From Torymus aiolomorphi (taxonomy: Eukaryota > Arthropoda > Insecta > Hymenoptera > Torymidae): a stretch of DNA of 64,000 nucleotides. The notes under the pieces are model-generated. The model was given only the letters and a program-made list of their open reading frames with translations, ran no database searches and had not been told where the DNA came from. A program made the position numbers and the translations under genes. The DNA is taken from the NCBI GenBank assembly GCA_036365515.1, contig CM070873.1:28874085-28938084 (forward strand), in the 5' to 3' direction. Each line of letters opens with the position of its first letter. The first letter of the stretch is position 1. Positions 35,534-47,995 of this stretch are shown here, in pieces.

Positions 35534-36071
35534 CCCCACCCGTGTCGAAATGTACTATTTCGTAATTGGGTTTGGGATTAATATGAGATTCAGAGTGTAA
35601 ATTCCAAAACTGCTCAGTTTAATGGTTGCTTTGGTTTTTTGTATTTGGATTATAAGGAAATCTCATATTTTATACTTTGGTTATGAAAATCTGATGGTCG
35701 AATAGCAGAGGTGAGAAATTGTAGGAATATAATATGACAAATTTACGAAAGTAGTTATTTATTATGAAATAATTGTTAAATATGTATAGTAATGTTGATG
35801 TAATAAGTTGTTGATAACGCTTTCCAGATTCTCGTGTTTCTGTAATGTGGATTTTAAAGATAAGTTAATTAACGTTAAATACGTCACGATACGAGCGAAT
35901 TCAGTTTCTCGATACTTTGAAAAACTTGATTACGTACACACAGAGAAAATGTTTGTAATCGTGCAATAATGACACATAAAGTATAGTCACCGTTGTAAGT
36001 CCAAATATACCTAACCTGACTATGAAAAAACCGTAATTGATGATATATTTTTAACTCTTTATGACGTGAAA
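35534..36071. other. AT-rich spacer
   Basis: Nothing recognised. Confidence 0.4.
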
Positions 36072-36800
36072 GTGGCATCTTCCCCAATAGTGCAGGGAAG
36101 ATGCCACATACTTACAAACGATATTTTACTTATATTAAACTTGAAAATATAATTACAATAAATTATTTTTTTACTATAAATAAATACTTCTAATGTTTTT
36201 TAACAAAAAAATAATAAATTTTACACTTAACAGATATGGCAAACACCACTTAAACAACAGTCTTCGTGCATCCACGATTTACACTGCCTACATTGGACCC
36301 AATCACATTTCGACCCCTTTTTGTCATAAAAACTAATTCAACAATATAGATTTTGTACTACAAAGTTGAATATTATTTTTGGGGTAAGATACCATCAGCA
36401 TGTGTCGGTGGCATCTTACCTCGCCCTTTTTTGGCATCTTCTCCCAATTGACCGTAAAATAAAAAAATAAATTAAATCTGAAAAAATTATGTCTTACTTT
36501 TTAATAGTGGTGTTTTATTAAAGTTTATGCAATTATCTAATTCACGTCTTTTTTTATTTTAATGGTATTGCAAAACAAACTTGAAGAATAATGTTTCAAT
36601 TTTTTGAAAATTTTGGATCGAAAGCTACTAGTTACGACGCTGCTCGAAAAGTAATTGATAATAACGCTCGGATCCTGAAATATTTGGGTGACTGAATTAG
36701 AAAATCATAATAAACATACCTATCGCGCACTTCTTGCGTTTAGTTTACAAACAAAGAAAATCTTGCTTTGTGGCGTCTTCCCCAAGCTGGTATCTTCCCC
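36072..36800. repeat. Dispersed GGCATCTTCCCC repeats with one hairpin
   Basis: gtggcatcttccc / gggaagatgccac form a hairpin at 36072-36107. Related strings recur as gtggcatcttacc (about 36409), ggcatcttctccc (36432), ggcgtcttcccc and gtatcttccccc (36770-36800). The surrounding DNA is AT-rich. Probably parts of one old element. Confidence 0.5.
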
Positions 36801-38071
36801 CGCTTTATCTTTTACTTTTGTTAAACGTGAATACATACAAACTCCAGTTATAGTTCGACTGTGAACCTCCAGGTTCACAATCACTATTACATTTTTCCTT
36901 AAAAACACTTAATTTCCGTTCCACCTATAATTTCCAACCAAAAATACACCTATACACAAAGCGCACTAAAACCATAACAACTGACAGAACGCAGTAATAA
37001 TCTTCACTATAACGGACAAAACAATCCACGCTTCGTCAAACCATTAACTACAAAACCCACAGAACAGACAGCAAAAACGATCCTGGAATTTCCGGGGCAC
37101 CTCGCGTTTCGGAAAAGCCTATATAAATCCAGCGGAAGCGGCGTATACACACCCACGTAGCATTACACCTATACTAGCAGCGCTGCGTCGATCGCGTTTT
37201 CCAATCGCTCGCGTGACGCTCGGGCCTTCGTGTCAAGAAGCCGCTGCTCCGCTCCGCGCGCGCGCGCGCGCTTTTGGACAGTTTAGCTGCAGCGCACGAA
37301 GAGAGTAGTATAAGAGAGAGGGAATTGCTGCTTGCCTCGGGGCACAGACGTCCGGGCCATTTCGAGATACCTCCGCGCAGATACACTCGTTCTCTTCTCT
37401 CTCCTTCTTCTTCTCTCGTTCTTTCTTACGCTCGCTTCTTCTCTCGATTCCGTTCTACGCCTGGTGTAGGTATACACACACACAGAGGCAGTGACAGTGT
37501 ACGCGAGGCGCGAGTTTTCCGAAAAATCGCACTTTCCCACGGGGCTTTTTCAAGGAGCTGCGGGCGGTTTATTGCCGGATGCGGAATCGCGAGCGGGTAT
37601 ATAATACTCTTTTTTTCACCAAGGCCAAGGAGGCGAGAGAGAGAGTAGGGAGCGCAAAACAAGTCATAACCGTCTCTAATGATCGGCGGGTCGAGAGCGC
37701 GCGCGCGCGAGTCGATGTTTGCGAGGAGAGCGGTAAGTGCGTCGTTATGTGTGTAGTTGAAGGCAGGAGAAGAAGAAGAGAGATTTTTGGCGCGTTTTTT
37801 TAGAGGCTGGGAGAGCTCGCGAGGTAGTTCGGGGATTGTTACTGATTTGGGAATGCTGCGCTGGTTGGGAGACGAGGCGGACCATTGTTCGTTAAATTCT
37901 CAGATGGAAAATTAAGATTTCATCGTTGAGGTGGAAATTGTTGTTAAGGATGGGATAGGATTTTCTCTGCATGGAGACAAAATTACAAGTTTACAGTTTT
38001 GTAGAAATTTGAATTGTTTGAAAACTATATTGTACAGGCTTTAAACCCCTACGAAGAATTGATACTGTGTA
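36801..38071. other. CpG island with upward skew jump
   Basis: A/C-rich left (36890-37090), long CpG core with CT tract (37090-37660), G-rich right (37680-37980). Frames on both strands are composition artefacts. Confidence 0.5.
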
Positions 38072-38262
38072 GAAAAATAAAAAGTCGCTCGCTGTTGCAA
38101 ACAAGTGGAAAAATCGACTAATTATTTAGCGAATGTTAATTTATTATAAGCAGTGAAAATTTTATTGCACTGCTTTAATCAGTGGAGATTCACTGAAGTA
38201 CTGGTAAATCTCTTCAGTTATTCGCAAAAGTGAACGATTTTTCACTTATTCATTTTTAGAGA
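38072..38262. mobile_element. Foldback MITE (AAAGTCGCTCGC...), copy 1
   Basis: Left aaaaagtcgctcgctgttgc and right gcaaaagtgaacgatttttc are complementary, with cttattcatttttagaga at the end. It matches the plan of 59532-59697. Confidence 0.65.
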
Positions 38263-38274
38263 TCATGCACGGTT

Positions 38275-38590
38275 AAAAATTTTGTGTAAAATATGAATCC
38301 TGCGTAATTTAAATTTTGTGTAAAATTTACACACATTTGGTGTAAAATGATCGATTTACACAAATTTGATATAAAATTTCAAATTTTAAAACAGTGATTT
38401 TACCTTGGATTTTACACAAATATTTTTGTAAAATGGCGATTTTTCGCAAATATTGTGTAAAATTTTTATACAAAATTTGTTTAATTCATTTACACAAATT
38501 ATTGTATAAAATAGGGAAATTAATATTTTATATACATTTTATGTAAAATAGGGATCAAATTTTTAAAAGTGTACTTTGTGGGAAATATAA
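38275..38590. repeat. Cluster of TGTGTAAAAT / ATTTTACACA units
   Basis: At least ten copies of a tgtgtaaaat-like decamer occur on both strands (for example 38290, 38318, 38340, 38355, 38408, 38455, 38490). The same units appear at 41440-41600. Either a foldback element or an array of short binding-site-like repeats. Confidence 0.6.
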
Positions 38591-38850
38591 AAATTTCCTA
38601 TAAAGTCCTATCATTTTTTTGGGTTTTTATAATCGGTGGTAGCTGTACAAGACAAAATAGCTATTTTTACAAAACTACTTGAAATTTTTACCAAACTTTT
38701 TTTTCTCAGCGCGCAGACAAGTTTTCGATAACAGATAGAAATTAAATTTTTTCAGGCCAAAACAAGCTTCAAAATTCATCAACTCTATTAATTAACAATA
38801 TGGTTTTATTCCTATTTAACAACTACTTCAATAAAGCTACGACAAACCAA
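38591..38850. repeat. Fragment of the 7155-family MITE
   Basis: tttttgggtttttataatcggtggtagctgtacaagacaa resembles the right half of 7155-7412, up to tttttctcagcg. Confidence 0.4.
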
Positions 38851-40500
38851 TATTACCGCAAAATCGAAACTATAACCACGCGACTCTTACACCAACCCTT
38901 CTCGTCATAGACTTCATCCTCTCTCCCACCACTCCCAAAACCTCCGACAACTGTCCCACCCAAAAGCTCCAAAATCCACGTTATTCACCTACTCCACCCA
39001 TCACCCAATAACCCATTAACTCGCCTCTGTACAGTCCCTCTTTAAATCAAAAAAAAAAGAACGAACGCGAGTTCATACCCTTCGCGAAAGGGTCGACATG
39101 CGACTTGCGTAGGATCTCTGTCTGGTCGTTCGTGCGCGTCTGCCTCGGGGCTCTCACCTCGCCGGTCGCCTAAACGCTCTCGCCGGCTAGACAATCATTC
39201 CTCTCCACATTCACCCACAAATACCCACCCAGACACACACTGAAAGAGATGAAATTCGAGGCCGCGCGAAATCCCGCGGATAAACTCCGGCTGTGGAGGA
39301 TCGCGCGCGCGTATGTGGCTGCTATAGCTGCACATAAGCCGGTCTCACCCCGCAGGCCACTAATGAGATCATGCTCATGTAACCCTTTGTGCAGGGGTGT
39401 CCAGCTGTCAGCCTGTACATACAGCAACACACACAGACAGACATGTAGAGCCACAGTGCGACGCGCGCGCGCTGCGTATGTACGTATGGGTTTAGCCGGC
39501 CGGCGCTCGGTGTATACTAAAGAATCAAGCGCTCGCGCGCGCGCGCCTCTCTCTCTCCAATCTCGGGATTTTCACGCAGTTTTCCGGCCGTGGTACCCTC
39601 GATTCTTCCCGTTATCGTACTGGTACCCACGGGGTAACTTAACCGAGGAGGAGGGGGCGGTGAAACGACAAAAAAATCGTCACGTCGGTTGGCGAATTTT
39701 CGCATACTTTCTGACAAGCAAGGAAATTGTTTTCTTTCCCGGATACCAAGGGCGTGGCTTTGCCCAGCCCTGTCGTGAGGGGCTATAACAGTCATCGGGA
39801 GAGGGGGGCAGAGGCCACGGGGGATAGGCTGATCGGGGCAGGCCGGCGCAAACGAGATTACTATGATCCCGAATCCAACAAACTCTCTCGCGAGCGCGCC
39901 GGCTTCGAATAATCCAATAGATCGCCGCCGCACCGCAAGCACTATATATACGCACACGCCTATACACATACACACAGACACACACAGGTGTATAGTACCT
40001 ACTGGTGTCTTCTTCCTTTTTTTTTCTCTCTTGGTTTTTTTTTGTCGCTGTGTCGCGGAGGCTCTATAGCTGCGATTATCCATAGCAAGCGCCGGCTTTT
40101 GTGTGAACGTATGTGTGTATGAGCGTAAACGAAGACCCCCAACTGCGCGAGGATGCGCGGGAAATATATGTATATACATCTTTATTCGCGCATCTTTATC
40201 CCCTTTTCCGCGTCGACGGCTGTCATATATATATATATGTATACACACACACGTCGTGCGTGATGTGCTGTATGTGGTGATGGGATGATTGGAAGAGATT
40301 TCTGTCGGCCGGGGATTGATATTGAGTTACCGTATACGCGCCTATACGGGATGAAATTGATTGTTGCTGTTGCTGTGGGGATAGCGTTGTGATCGTCGAT
40401 TACGTATGGTTCTATATATAATGATGGGGCTATCGGGTGAGTTCCCCCGCGCGTGGGTGTGTGAGTACGGCTTAATCGGCGTGTTGTCGAGTCACCGCGC
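38851..40500. other. Long CpG-rich island complex
   Basis: A/C-rich left (38870-39060), CpG-rich interior (39070-40080) with many CGCG and TATATA tracts, G/T-rich right (40080-40480). It contains the longest open frame of the window (minus, 39517-40248), which has no domain and is rejected as a gene. Confidence 0.45.
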
Positions 40501-41394
40501 GAGCTATTAATTCTGGAATCAATCAGCCGTGGTGTGTACATAATGGAGTGCACGAAATCACTACCGAGCTACTTGAATTTCCCACTGATTGATAACGTAA
40601 TACTATATCAATCGATGCGCTTGTCTTCAATGTCAAGTAGTTTATTCATAAAAATAAAAGATCGGCTACTGTATAATCATCGAATCTCAACAACCGCGAC
40701 GTCTCTCTTCTATACGAATACACCTGCAGCCAATTAACCCATATCACATTCCTAATTATTTCTGATAATGCTAAACACACCGATCCACACCTCAACCACG
40801 TCCGCACTGCAATACAATGTATATACTTACCGGTGGGTCACCTTTCACCGTCGTTTTTCGCCTCCCCCTAAACGCCTCGATACACCCGTCACACACTCTC
40901 TCTCTCTCTCTCTCAAATTCACCGCCGCGTAATCAATACCCCCGTCAGTCTCGTCGCGGATCCACAATCGGCTACGTTTAAGGAGTCTAGGCCAGTGGAG
41001 CGAGGAAACCCGATCCCCACTATGCTACTTTGTCCGAATAGCCGTCGCTATAGAGAGCCGATCGAGTGCGAAGAGAGACTGTGTATGCAAATGAGAGTGC
41101 GTGTGTCTGTGTGTGTGTATCGAGAGAGAAAGAAGAAGAGGTATTGGGTTGCCGGGAGCGCAGCGCCCTTTCGGCTGTGGTTCACGTTTCAATCAATGCG
41201 CGCGCGCGCGTGCGGGGAGGAAAAGAGTCCGGCAGCGACGAGGGCATGATGAGCACAGGTTTGTTTACTACTCGAGGGTTGGTAAGTATTTAGTCGTCGG
41301 TGGGACACGCTAACGATCCGAGCCGTGTACAGAGGATCGGACCATTTGTTGCTGCTATTCAGTGCGTGTACTTTTAACAATTTCTTTAGCTCCC
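40501..41394. other. CpG island with upward skew jump
   Basis: C/A-rich left (40690-40920, CT repeat at about 40894-40914), CpG core (40920-41210), G-rich right (41210-41310). Confidence 0.5.
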
Positions 41395-42169
41395 TAATCG
41401 TCCATTTTTCGCCCATTTGTGAAACTATTTAAACCTACACTTATTAATTTTACACTGCGTACTAATTATGACAGTATATAAATCAATCGTGTAAAATCGC
41501 TTGGTGTACAACAACTTGTGTAAATAATTGTGTATAGTTTAATGCTGTAGAAGTTTCTATGTGTAAAACTTAGGTGTAAAACTTGTACGTGCAAAATATC
41601 AGCGGTATCCTATTTTTCTCCTATTTTCTAGCCATTTAATGGCATGTTCCTGTTACATTCTTTGTAAGCTCTTTCGCTTTCTATTTATTTTTTGAAGTCG
41701 AAATTTATCTCTCAAGTTAAGCAGGTGCGTATACGTGACGGACGTGGAAATGGTTGCCGTCACGTGGGCTGTACAGTGGCAGTCAAAGAGGATTGTTTCA
41801 GGTGCATTTTTCTACCTGATTAATCGATTGATTCGATTATAGGTAGACTACCGCGACGTTCGAACGTAGAGGTTCGCGCCTGGATGATGTTTTATCTTTC
41901 TTTTTATGTTGCTAAGCAACTATAACTAATTAGAAAGCGAACGAGCGAGATTTTTTTTTTCTCCTGTTAACCGTTGAACAAATACGTAGTCTTAGCACTT
42001 AACCTCTTCTACAATAAAGTTAATAAAAATACTACTGCTGTTAAACTCATTTCATTTTCCCGTCCGCGCTTCATACAGGCAAGTTCACCGAAATCGCTAG
42101 AAAATGGTTACAAAATAGGAGAAAAATCGTTTCACAAAATGGGAGAAAAAATGGTCGATTTCTACCAGG
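41395..42169. mobile_element. CCCTGCTGGAA-family MITE, copy 3, broken by insertions
   Basis: Left arm aatcgtccatttttcgccca (41396) stops at about 41427. A block of TGTGTAAAA-type repeats (41428-41617) follows, then ttctcctattttctagccat resumes (41618-41650). The right arm (tcgctagaaaatggttacaa to tggtcgatttctaccagga) lies at 42093-42170. Order shows at least two insertions into one palindromic MITE. Confidence 0.6.
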
Positions 42170-42825
42170 ACTAGATTATACCTAAACAAAAGGTCCCCAT
42201 TCACACACAAACTCGCCACAGCTCCCGAGGAATCCAGCCAGTTCTGACAAAACGCCTCTCCACGTTCGCTTCTTCGCCTCTCGCACACCGTTCGTCCCAA
42301 AACAACGACACCTCCCTCTCGTGTTCTCGCGCGATCGATACCAACAGCAGCCGTACGTTCGGCAATATCGATCGGAGCCGAAGGAGCAGTCCCAAGTGTA
42401 CAAGCTCCTGGTATGCGCCGGTATCGATTCATTACCATCTCGGGGGCCCGCGCCCGCGCGACTTTGCATCCATTAGGATAATTGCCGCAGGAGAGGGGGG
42501 AGAGAGACGGGCCCGGGAGATAGGTCCCGGAACGGGATGTGTATACCGAGGACAACACGCGTGAATTACTGAAGGACGAGCGCGGCGTGATTTGAGGGCG
42601 CGTGTTTGTATAGTTGACGTGGATTACGTATAAGTTTGTACATATCGCTATTTTTTAAATGGGACGTGAGTTACGAATTGGGGTATATAGATGTGTGGCG
42701 CTATTATACTATGCTGAAATTTCAAAAATTGCGCCAGTCTATCCTCGTTAAAGCGAACCTACACCTACGAGTATAGCTCGGACGCATAATATAGGCATAC
42801 GTTCGATTAATCAGCGAGGCAAAAC
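42170..42825. other. CpG island with upward skew jump
   Basis: C/A-rich left (42180-42320), core to about 42470, G-rich right (42485-42690: ggagaggggggagagagacg). Confidence 0.5.
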
Positions 42826-43545
42826 ACGGCGTGCTGAAGAATTTCCGCTCTACATCTCACTTAAACAAAAATCCCAGCATCCATCCCATTAGACGCGACG
42901 ACTATTATACGACTGCCAAATCGATCGGCTCCACTAATCTCTTTCTCTCTCTCTCTTCTCGCCAACCGAACCTCGCACAAAAGCAAAACGACCGTATAGG
43001 CGACGAGAGAAACCGAGAAACCGAGCCGCTGCTATATACAGCCGATAAATGCCTGTTCTCACTCGCGTTCGCGTTCCTTTTGCTCGCGGGGATTCGGTAG
43101 CCGGCGAGCCATTACACGATCACACCTTCGAGAGAGAGCGAGAGAGACAGAGGGAAGAAACAAAGTCGGAATAATTTATACGGCAGTGAGGGGACATCCA
43201 TTTCCCTCTCGCTGCTGCTGCTGCTGGCCGTCTAGGATATATATCGGGTCGCGAGTCGTCGTCGTCGCGGCTACTCCGTTCAATTATTCGAGCGCATTCT
43301 TGGGACTGGTTGGTGATGGGCTTGTTTTTCGTTTTTTAAGGTGGAGAGGATTCGAGAGGGATTGGGATATTTCGAGAGCAATTAATTGGGGTGAGAGTGC
43401 GTAATAAGGCGATTAGAGTGAACCGAGGGCGGGGTTTTCTCTTTATGTGGATCTTGTGGATGTATATTATAGTATTTTTAATGTTTGATATTTAGTGGAA
43501 TGAGTCGTGTATGAGGAAATTAAGAAACAATTTGAACTTTAGGTG
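42826..43545. other. CpG island with upward skew jump
   Basis: C/A-rich left (42830-43000, CT tract at 42941-42957), core 43000-43280 with a GA tract at 43128-43148 and CTGCTGCTG at 43200, G/T right (43290-43540). Confidence 0.5.
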
Positions 43546-43960
43546 TCCCTAAAAATTGATCAAAAATTTTTTTGAAGGCACACCTCCCGGACGCGATTTT
43601 TCTTCCTTCTTACATGTCACAAGGTATACTGAAAAGATCGTGTACAATATTAAATACGTCTTTGTCTCACATTTTTTTTAAAGGTTGAAATTTTTTAAGT
43701 TGACACAAATCGACAGCCCCGACTTTGAGAGCATTTTTATGCCTTTTCGACGTTCAACTTCAAACTCTTATAAATTTTGAAGGAATCGACATTTTTTAAT
43801 TTTCAAAAAATGAAATGTAAGCTCTTTCTTTCTAGTTTTCAATTACGTTTTTGAAACTTTGAGTAGAACGTTTCTGGGTTCAACGGCTGTGATTTGAAGA
43901 AGAGGGCTTTTTTGTCATTTTCTTTAAAAATGTTTAATCTATCGATTAAAAAACGAATTT
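43546..43960. other. AT-rich spacer
   Basis: No gene or repeat recognised; an A run at about 44028-44043 follows. Confidence 0.4.
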
Positions 43961-44700
43961 TTCCATACAATCCTTCAAATTTGCCTATAGTTACAATTCC
44001 ATCATGACCATCATAACTAATAACTCAAAAAAAAAAAAAAAAAATCGGCCCATTTCACTTAATTACAGTAAAACACTTTCGCCAGCAATTCATCGACCCG
44101 CACTCCCTCCGTTGACCATTCGCACAAATATATCCAGCCCGCGCGTCGTCGAACCCAAAGCAACCACAGCAGCTCTCTCTCCCTTCCACGCTAATATACA
44201 CGCGCCCACGTCTCTCCTCGCTTCTGCGTATAGAGCGATCAGCTGGGGCGATAGCGGCCCGGGCCGCTTCCGCTCGCTTCTCTCTCTCTCTCTCTCTCTC
44301 GTTCGACGTCTTCATTTGCGCGCGCATTTGCATGTGTCCCCGGCCTAATTACCGGGATAATTAATTGGGGCCTTGCGAGAGAGAGACGGAGAGAGGTGTA
44401 CACGAGAGAAGGGATATAATCGCGGCCGGGAATCGAATTCGAATTTGATTTGTTTCGCGCGCGGGGCCCCGAGAGACGGTCCCCGGGGGGTGAGTTATGG
44501 GGCCGAGGAGAGAGAGAGAGAGAGAGGAATTTCTGGCGAGGGTTGCCGCGGCGATGATTGGTTTCTTTGTTTGTTTAAGGCTGAGATGCGCGCTTAATTT
44601 ATTTGTTGAACGGAAAGTATTATTGGCAGAAATTCTCTTTCGTTTCGTTTGGACGCTAAAAATATATATCTTTCTATTTTTTTACAGTAAAGATAACTTG
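43961..44700. other. CpG island with upward skew jump (counted example)
   Basis: Hand count: 44101-44160 has C 24, G 10, A 15, T 11; 44461-44520 has C 12, G 31, A 12, T 5. CT repeats (44280-44300) lie on the left and GA repeats (44508-44525) on the right. Confidence 0.65.
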
Positions 44701-45334
44701 TGAAAAATGAAAAAGCGTTCTCTTGTCGATCGCATACTTGTATCAATTACATTTTCTTTAATAATATACATATATAATTTTATCTATTTTTTTTTTTCAA
44801 TCATACAGTACACACTTTTCTGTATTCGTCTTCTCACACTGTTAACACTTTACCATGACAATGAGCAGCAAAAACACTGCCTACAGCCACTTTCACTCGC
44901 AACTACAGCCAAAAACCACGAAAGAAAATCAATCGGCCCTCGCACCCATAACTCTCGTATCCAAATATTCATAAACCTACCTCTCTCTCTCTTTCTTTCT
45001 CCCCATCGAAAATAAAACCACTCGCGCACTACACCTCCGCGCCTCATTAATTCATCCTCGCTCTCGTTCGTATTCCCCGGGACTGATTAGCCCGTCGACT
45101 CTTGGAATCCCGAATTCTCTCTCTCTCTCTCTCCCCCATAAATCCTGCCCTTGCTGCTCGCATTTCTATTAGCCTCATCCTCATCCTACCATATATACAT
45201 ATATATAATTGTCGCGCGTTTAGTCGGCGAATTAAGCGCGCTTATCGTCGATTCGTTAGGACTATATATACGCGGCGACAGTAGTGGCGAGCCCCGATGA
45301 CAGATTTATACGCCACGGCTGAAACTAGCCTATA

Positions 45335-45372
<38 letters not shown>

Positions 45373-45750
45373 TGGTCGATAGAGAGACGCGTCGTAAACA
45401 AAGCCACGCGGGCGTGGGACGCGTTAATTGCGCAGATTCCGCGGTGGCGAGTTTCCCCGAGCTCTTCAAGTCTCTCTGTGTGTGTGTGTGTATATCGCGG
45501 AGAGATTGTGAGATGCGATGCGAAGATTCTTCGTAAAGGTGAGTGTGTATATATAGATATATAGGGAGAAGGTGAAGATGGGTGGGATAGTAATAATCGA
45601 ACGGGGGGTTTAATGGGCTGTCGTGTAATTATATATCGGCCGGAGCGATCGGTGCGAATATCTCGCACCGCGAGGATGACGACGAGAGAGAGAGGAAAGT
45701 TTCTATTATTGGGAGAGAGGTCGAACGCGACGCGAAAGGGTGGCCACTTT
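44701..45750. other. CpG island with upward skew jump
   Basis: C/A-rich left (44830-45060) with CT repeat at 45117-45132, core 45140-45310, and (GT)n at 45337-45366 and 45476-45492 with G-rich sequence to 45740. Confidence 0.55.
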
Positions 45751-46170
45751 ATATATATTTTATCGGGGAAATATATGCCTTTCTAATCGTATATTTTTAT
45801 TGCCGAACGTGAATTCTTCGTTCCATCAGAATCGCGACTACAATCCACTCCTACATCTTACAAAAAGAAAAAGAACACACCCGCCCCTAAGAAGCGCCAT
45901 CGCCGCGAATCAAGCGATATTCCACCTAGACCAATGAAAAATCCAGCCCTGAAATCCATACACACACACCACCACCACCACCGCGCGCATAAAAGAAAAA
46001 AAAACAGGCTCGACCCACCTCCGGCACTCATAAACCCCCATTACGCTCTCCCCCACTTATAATCATTAGCATATTCGATCCTTCTCCCTCCCCTATATCA
46101 AACCTCTCTCTTACACAGCGAGATTTCTCGCGCTGAATTGATCCAACGAAACTTTACACACACACACACA

Positions 46171-46258
<88 letters not shown>

Positions 46259-46286
46259 AAACACACGCGTGAGAGAGGGAATACGC

Positions 46287-46329
<43 letters not shown>

Positions 46330-46790
46330 CGCCTAACGAGCTTTTAAGCGACGGAGCGGTACCGCCTAATTTCACTTTAATTCGAAAGCTCATCTCGCGC
46401 TCTCGATTAAAAAGGCGAGAGGGAGAGAGAGAGAGTTTGTGTATAGCTGTGGGCAGCGCGTACCTATATAGACGCCATCTGACGCGAGCGAGCGAACCCC
46501 CGAGAGCTACGGGCCGAAATTATAGCTGTGGAGTGCTGCGCAGAGTGTCGTTAGCTCGCGATGCCATTTGCGCGATTGCTATGCGCTCGTGGAGCGTGGG
46601 TTGGTGAACGACAGTTGGCCTCGTACACAGACCTCGTGTATAGTTGGGTTGTAGGTTTGTTGCGGTTTGAATTTTTTTTATAGGTTTTTAGAGAGTTGTG
46701 GATGATGATGGGTATGAAATTTTGAAATAAGGGATGGGGGATGTGCTTGGGGAAAGAATTTAAGAGTTTTAATAAAACGATTTCATTGAC
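45751..46790. other. CpG island with (CA)n left and (GA)n right
   Basis: C/A-rich left (45840-46120), (CA)n at about 46155-46244, TATATATATATA then (GA)n at 46289-46328, core to 46600, G/T-rich right (46600-46750). Confidence 0.55.
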
Positions 46791-47160
46791 GTGAAAGTTA
46801 ATTCGTCCCTTTTTCATGTGTAAATGTTTCAATAAATGTATCGTTAACGTGATAAGAAAGTGTATCATCGTGATAAGTATATGATTAAAGGCTTCGTTAA
46901 ATCGAGCGAGCATTTTTCTAAGTGTATATGGTTTATGATAAATAGTGATTTTATTATAGTAAAAATTATTACTTTGAAGTACTAGTTAATAAAAACACTA
47001 ATAGACGATGATTAATCTTTGAAACATGTTGTTTGTTAACGATTAATTGTTATTCAGTTTTTTTTAAATAATAAATTATATAGTAAAAAAACAATAATCA
47101 TAGCAGCATGAATGTCGACAACTGTGTAACACCACATACACACACCGACATCATCTTATT
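46791..47160. other. AT-rich spacer
   Basis: No gene or RNA recognised. Confidence 0.4.
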
Positions 47161-47387
47161 ACACTGAGATAAGAATATTATTACTGTCAACATATTTTAA
47201 GGATAAAATGTGATATTGCAATAGTTACAATATCTATATTAACTAATAACATATTCAGATTTGAAAGTAGCTGATGGTATAAATTCTTGTAAATTGTAGT
47301 TTTTGAATCTAATAGCCAATTTTCTACCAGGTTGATGTTACATAACAAAAAGATTTGAAATAAAAACTCCATTTAGTTTTTTATTAC

Positions 47388-47426
47388 AACGTTTCGGACA
47401 TTTTTATTGTTTATGTCCCTCATCAG
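47388..47426 (-). ncRNA. Hammerhead ribozyme-like core
   Basis: Minus strand: CTGATGA, GGGACAT, an 11-base loop, ATGTCC, GAAAC, GTT. Core bases are intact. The mirror copy on the plus strand at 47430-47455 is mutated (gcccgaatcg instead of gtccgaaacg). Confidence 0.5.
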
Positions 47427-47647
47427 GATAAACAATAAAAATGCCCGAATCGTTGTAGTAAAAAAATCAATGATGTTTTTGGTAAAAAATTGGCCATTAG
47501 ATTCAAAAACTACTATAATAAGCATATTGTAACTATTACAATATCAATGTTCTCAGGTAACATGTTGAAATTGTTTATGAGAACATGGTAACTTAACTGT
47601 TAACATGATATTTAACTGTTACAATGCCTATATTTGATCATATTTAA

Positions 47648-47942
47648 ATGGGTCTGAAGTTGCAACGTTGGAATGCAACGAAATAAAAACAATAATTCAT
47701 TTTACTTCAAGTTTATACTAGTTAATATTAATTTTGCGTGTAGATTTAGTGTTTTATAGTATAAAATAACTTTATAACAAAGATTTCCATAAAATTTTCA
47801 TTGTTCAATAACTTTAATCAATTATATAAATAACAATAATTGTAAAATTTACTGTAAAGTATGGTAATTTTTTGGATCTTTACAGTCTATGGTAGGTTTA
47901 CGAGACAGCATAGTAACTTTTCCAAAACTTTTCTCTCAGTGC
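47648..47942. mobile_element. Nested insert: ATGGGTCTGAAG-family fragment joined to 7155-family fragment
   Basis: atgggtctgaagttgcaacg starts at 47648 and matches copy 57882. From about 47838 the sequence switches to the gtatggtaattttttggatc...tctcagtg end of the 7155 family. The right end of the first family is missing. Confidence 0.6.
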
Positions 47943-47995
47943 ATGTTAATAGTTACAATGCCATGTTACAAGTAAACCAATCCTTTTCTCAGTGT

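Larger units (their letters stand above)
47163..47995 (-). mobile_element. Hammerhead-bearing CACTGAG element, copy 1, with nested insertion
   Basis: TA-flanked termini cactgagataag (47163) and cttttctcagtg (47995). Read on the minus strand it follows the same order as 55712-56378: ggtttacttgtaacatggca, ttctcataaacaatttcaac, attgtaatagttacaatatg, the hammerhead foldback, then the aacatattcagattt region. Its interior is interrupted at about 47648-47942 by pieces of two other MITE families. Confidence 0.7.

Noticed and set aside
39517..40248. Longest open frame in the window (243 codons, minus strand)
   Set aside because: Biased low-complexity residues (YTHTFT, KREKKRKK, PPPPP), no domain, overlapping frames on the other strand, and it lies in a CpG-rich island where stop codons are rare.
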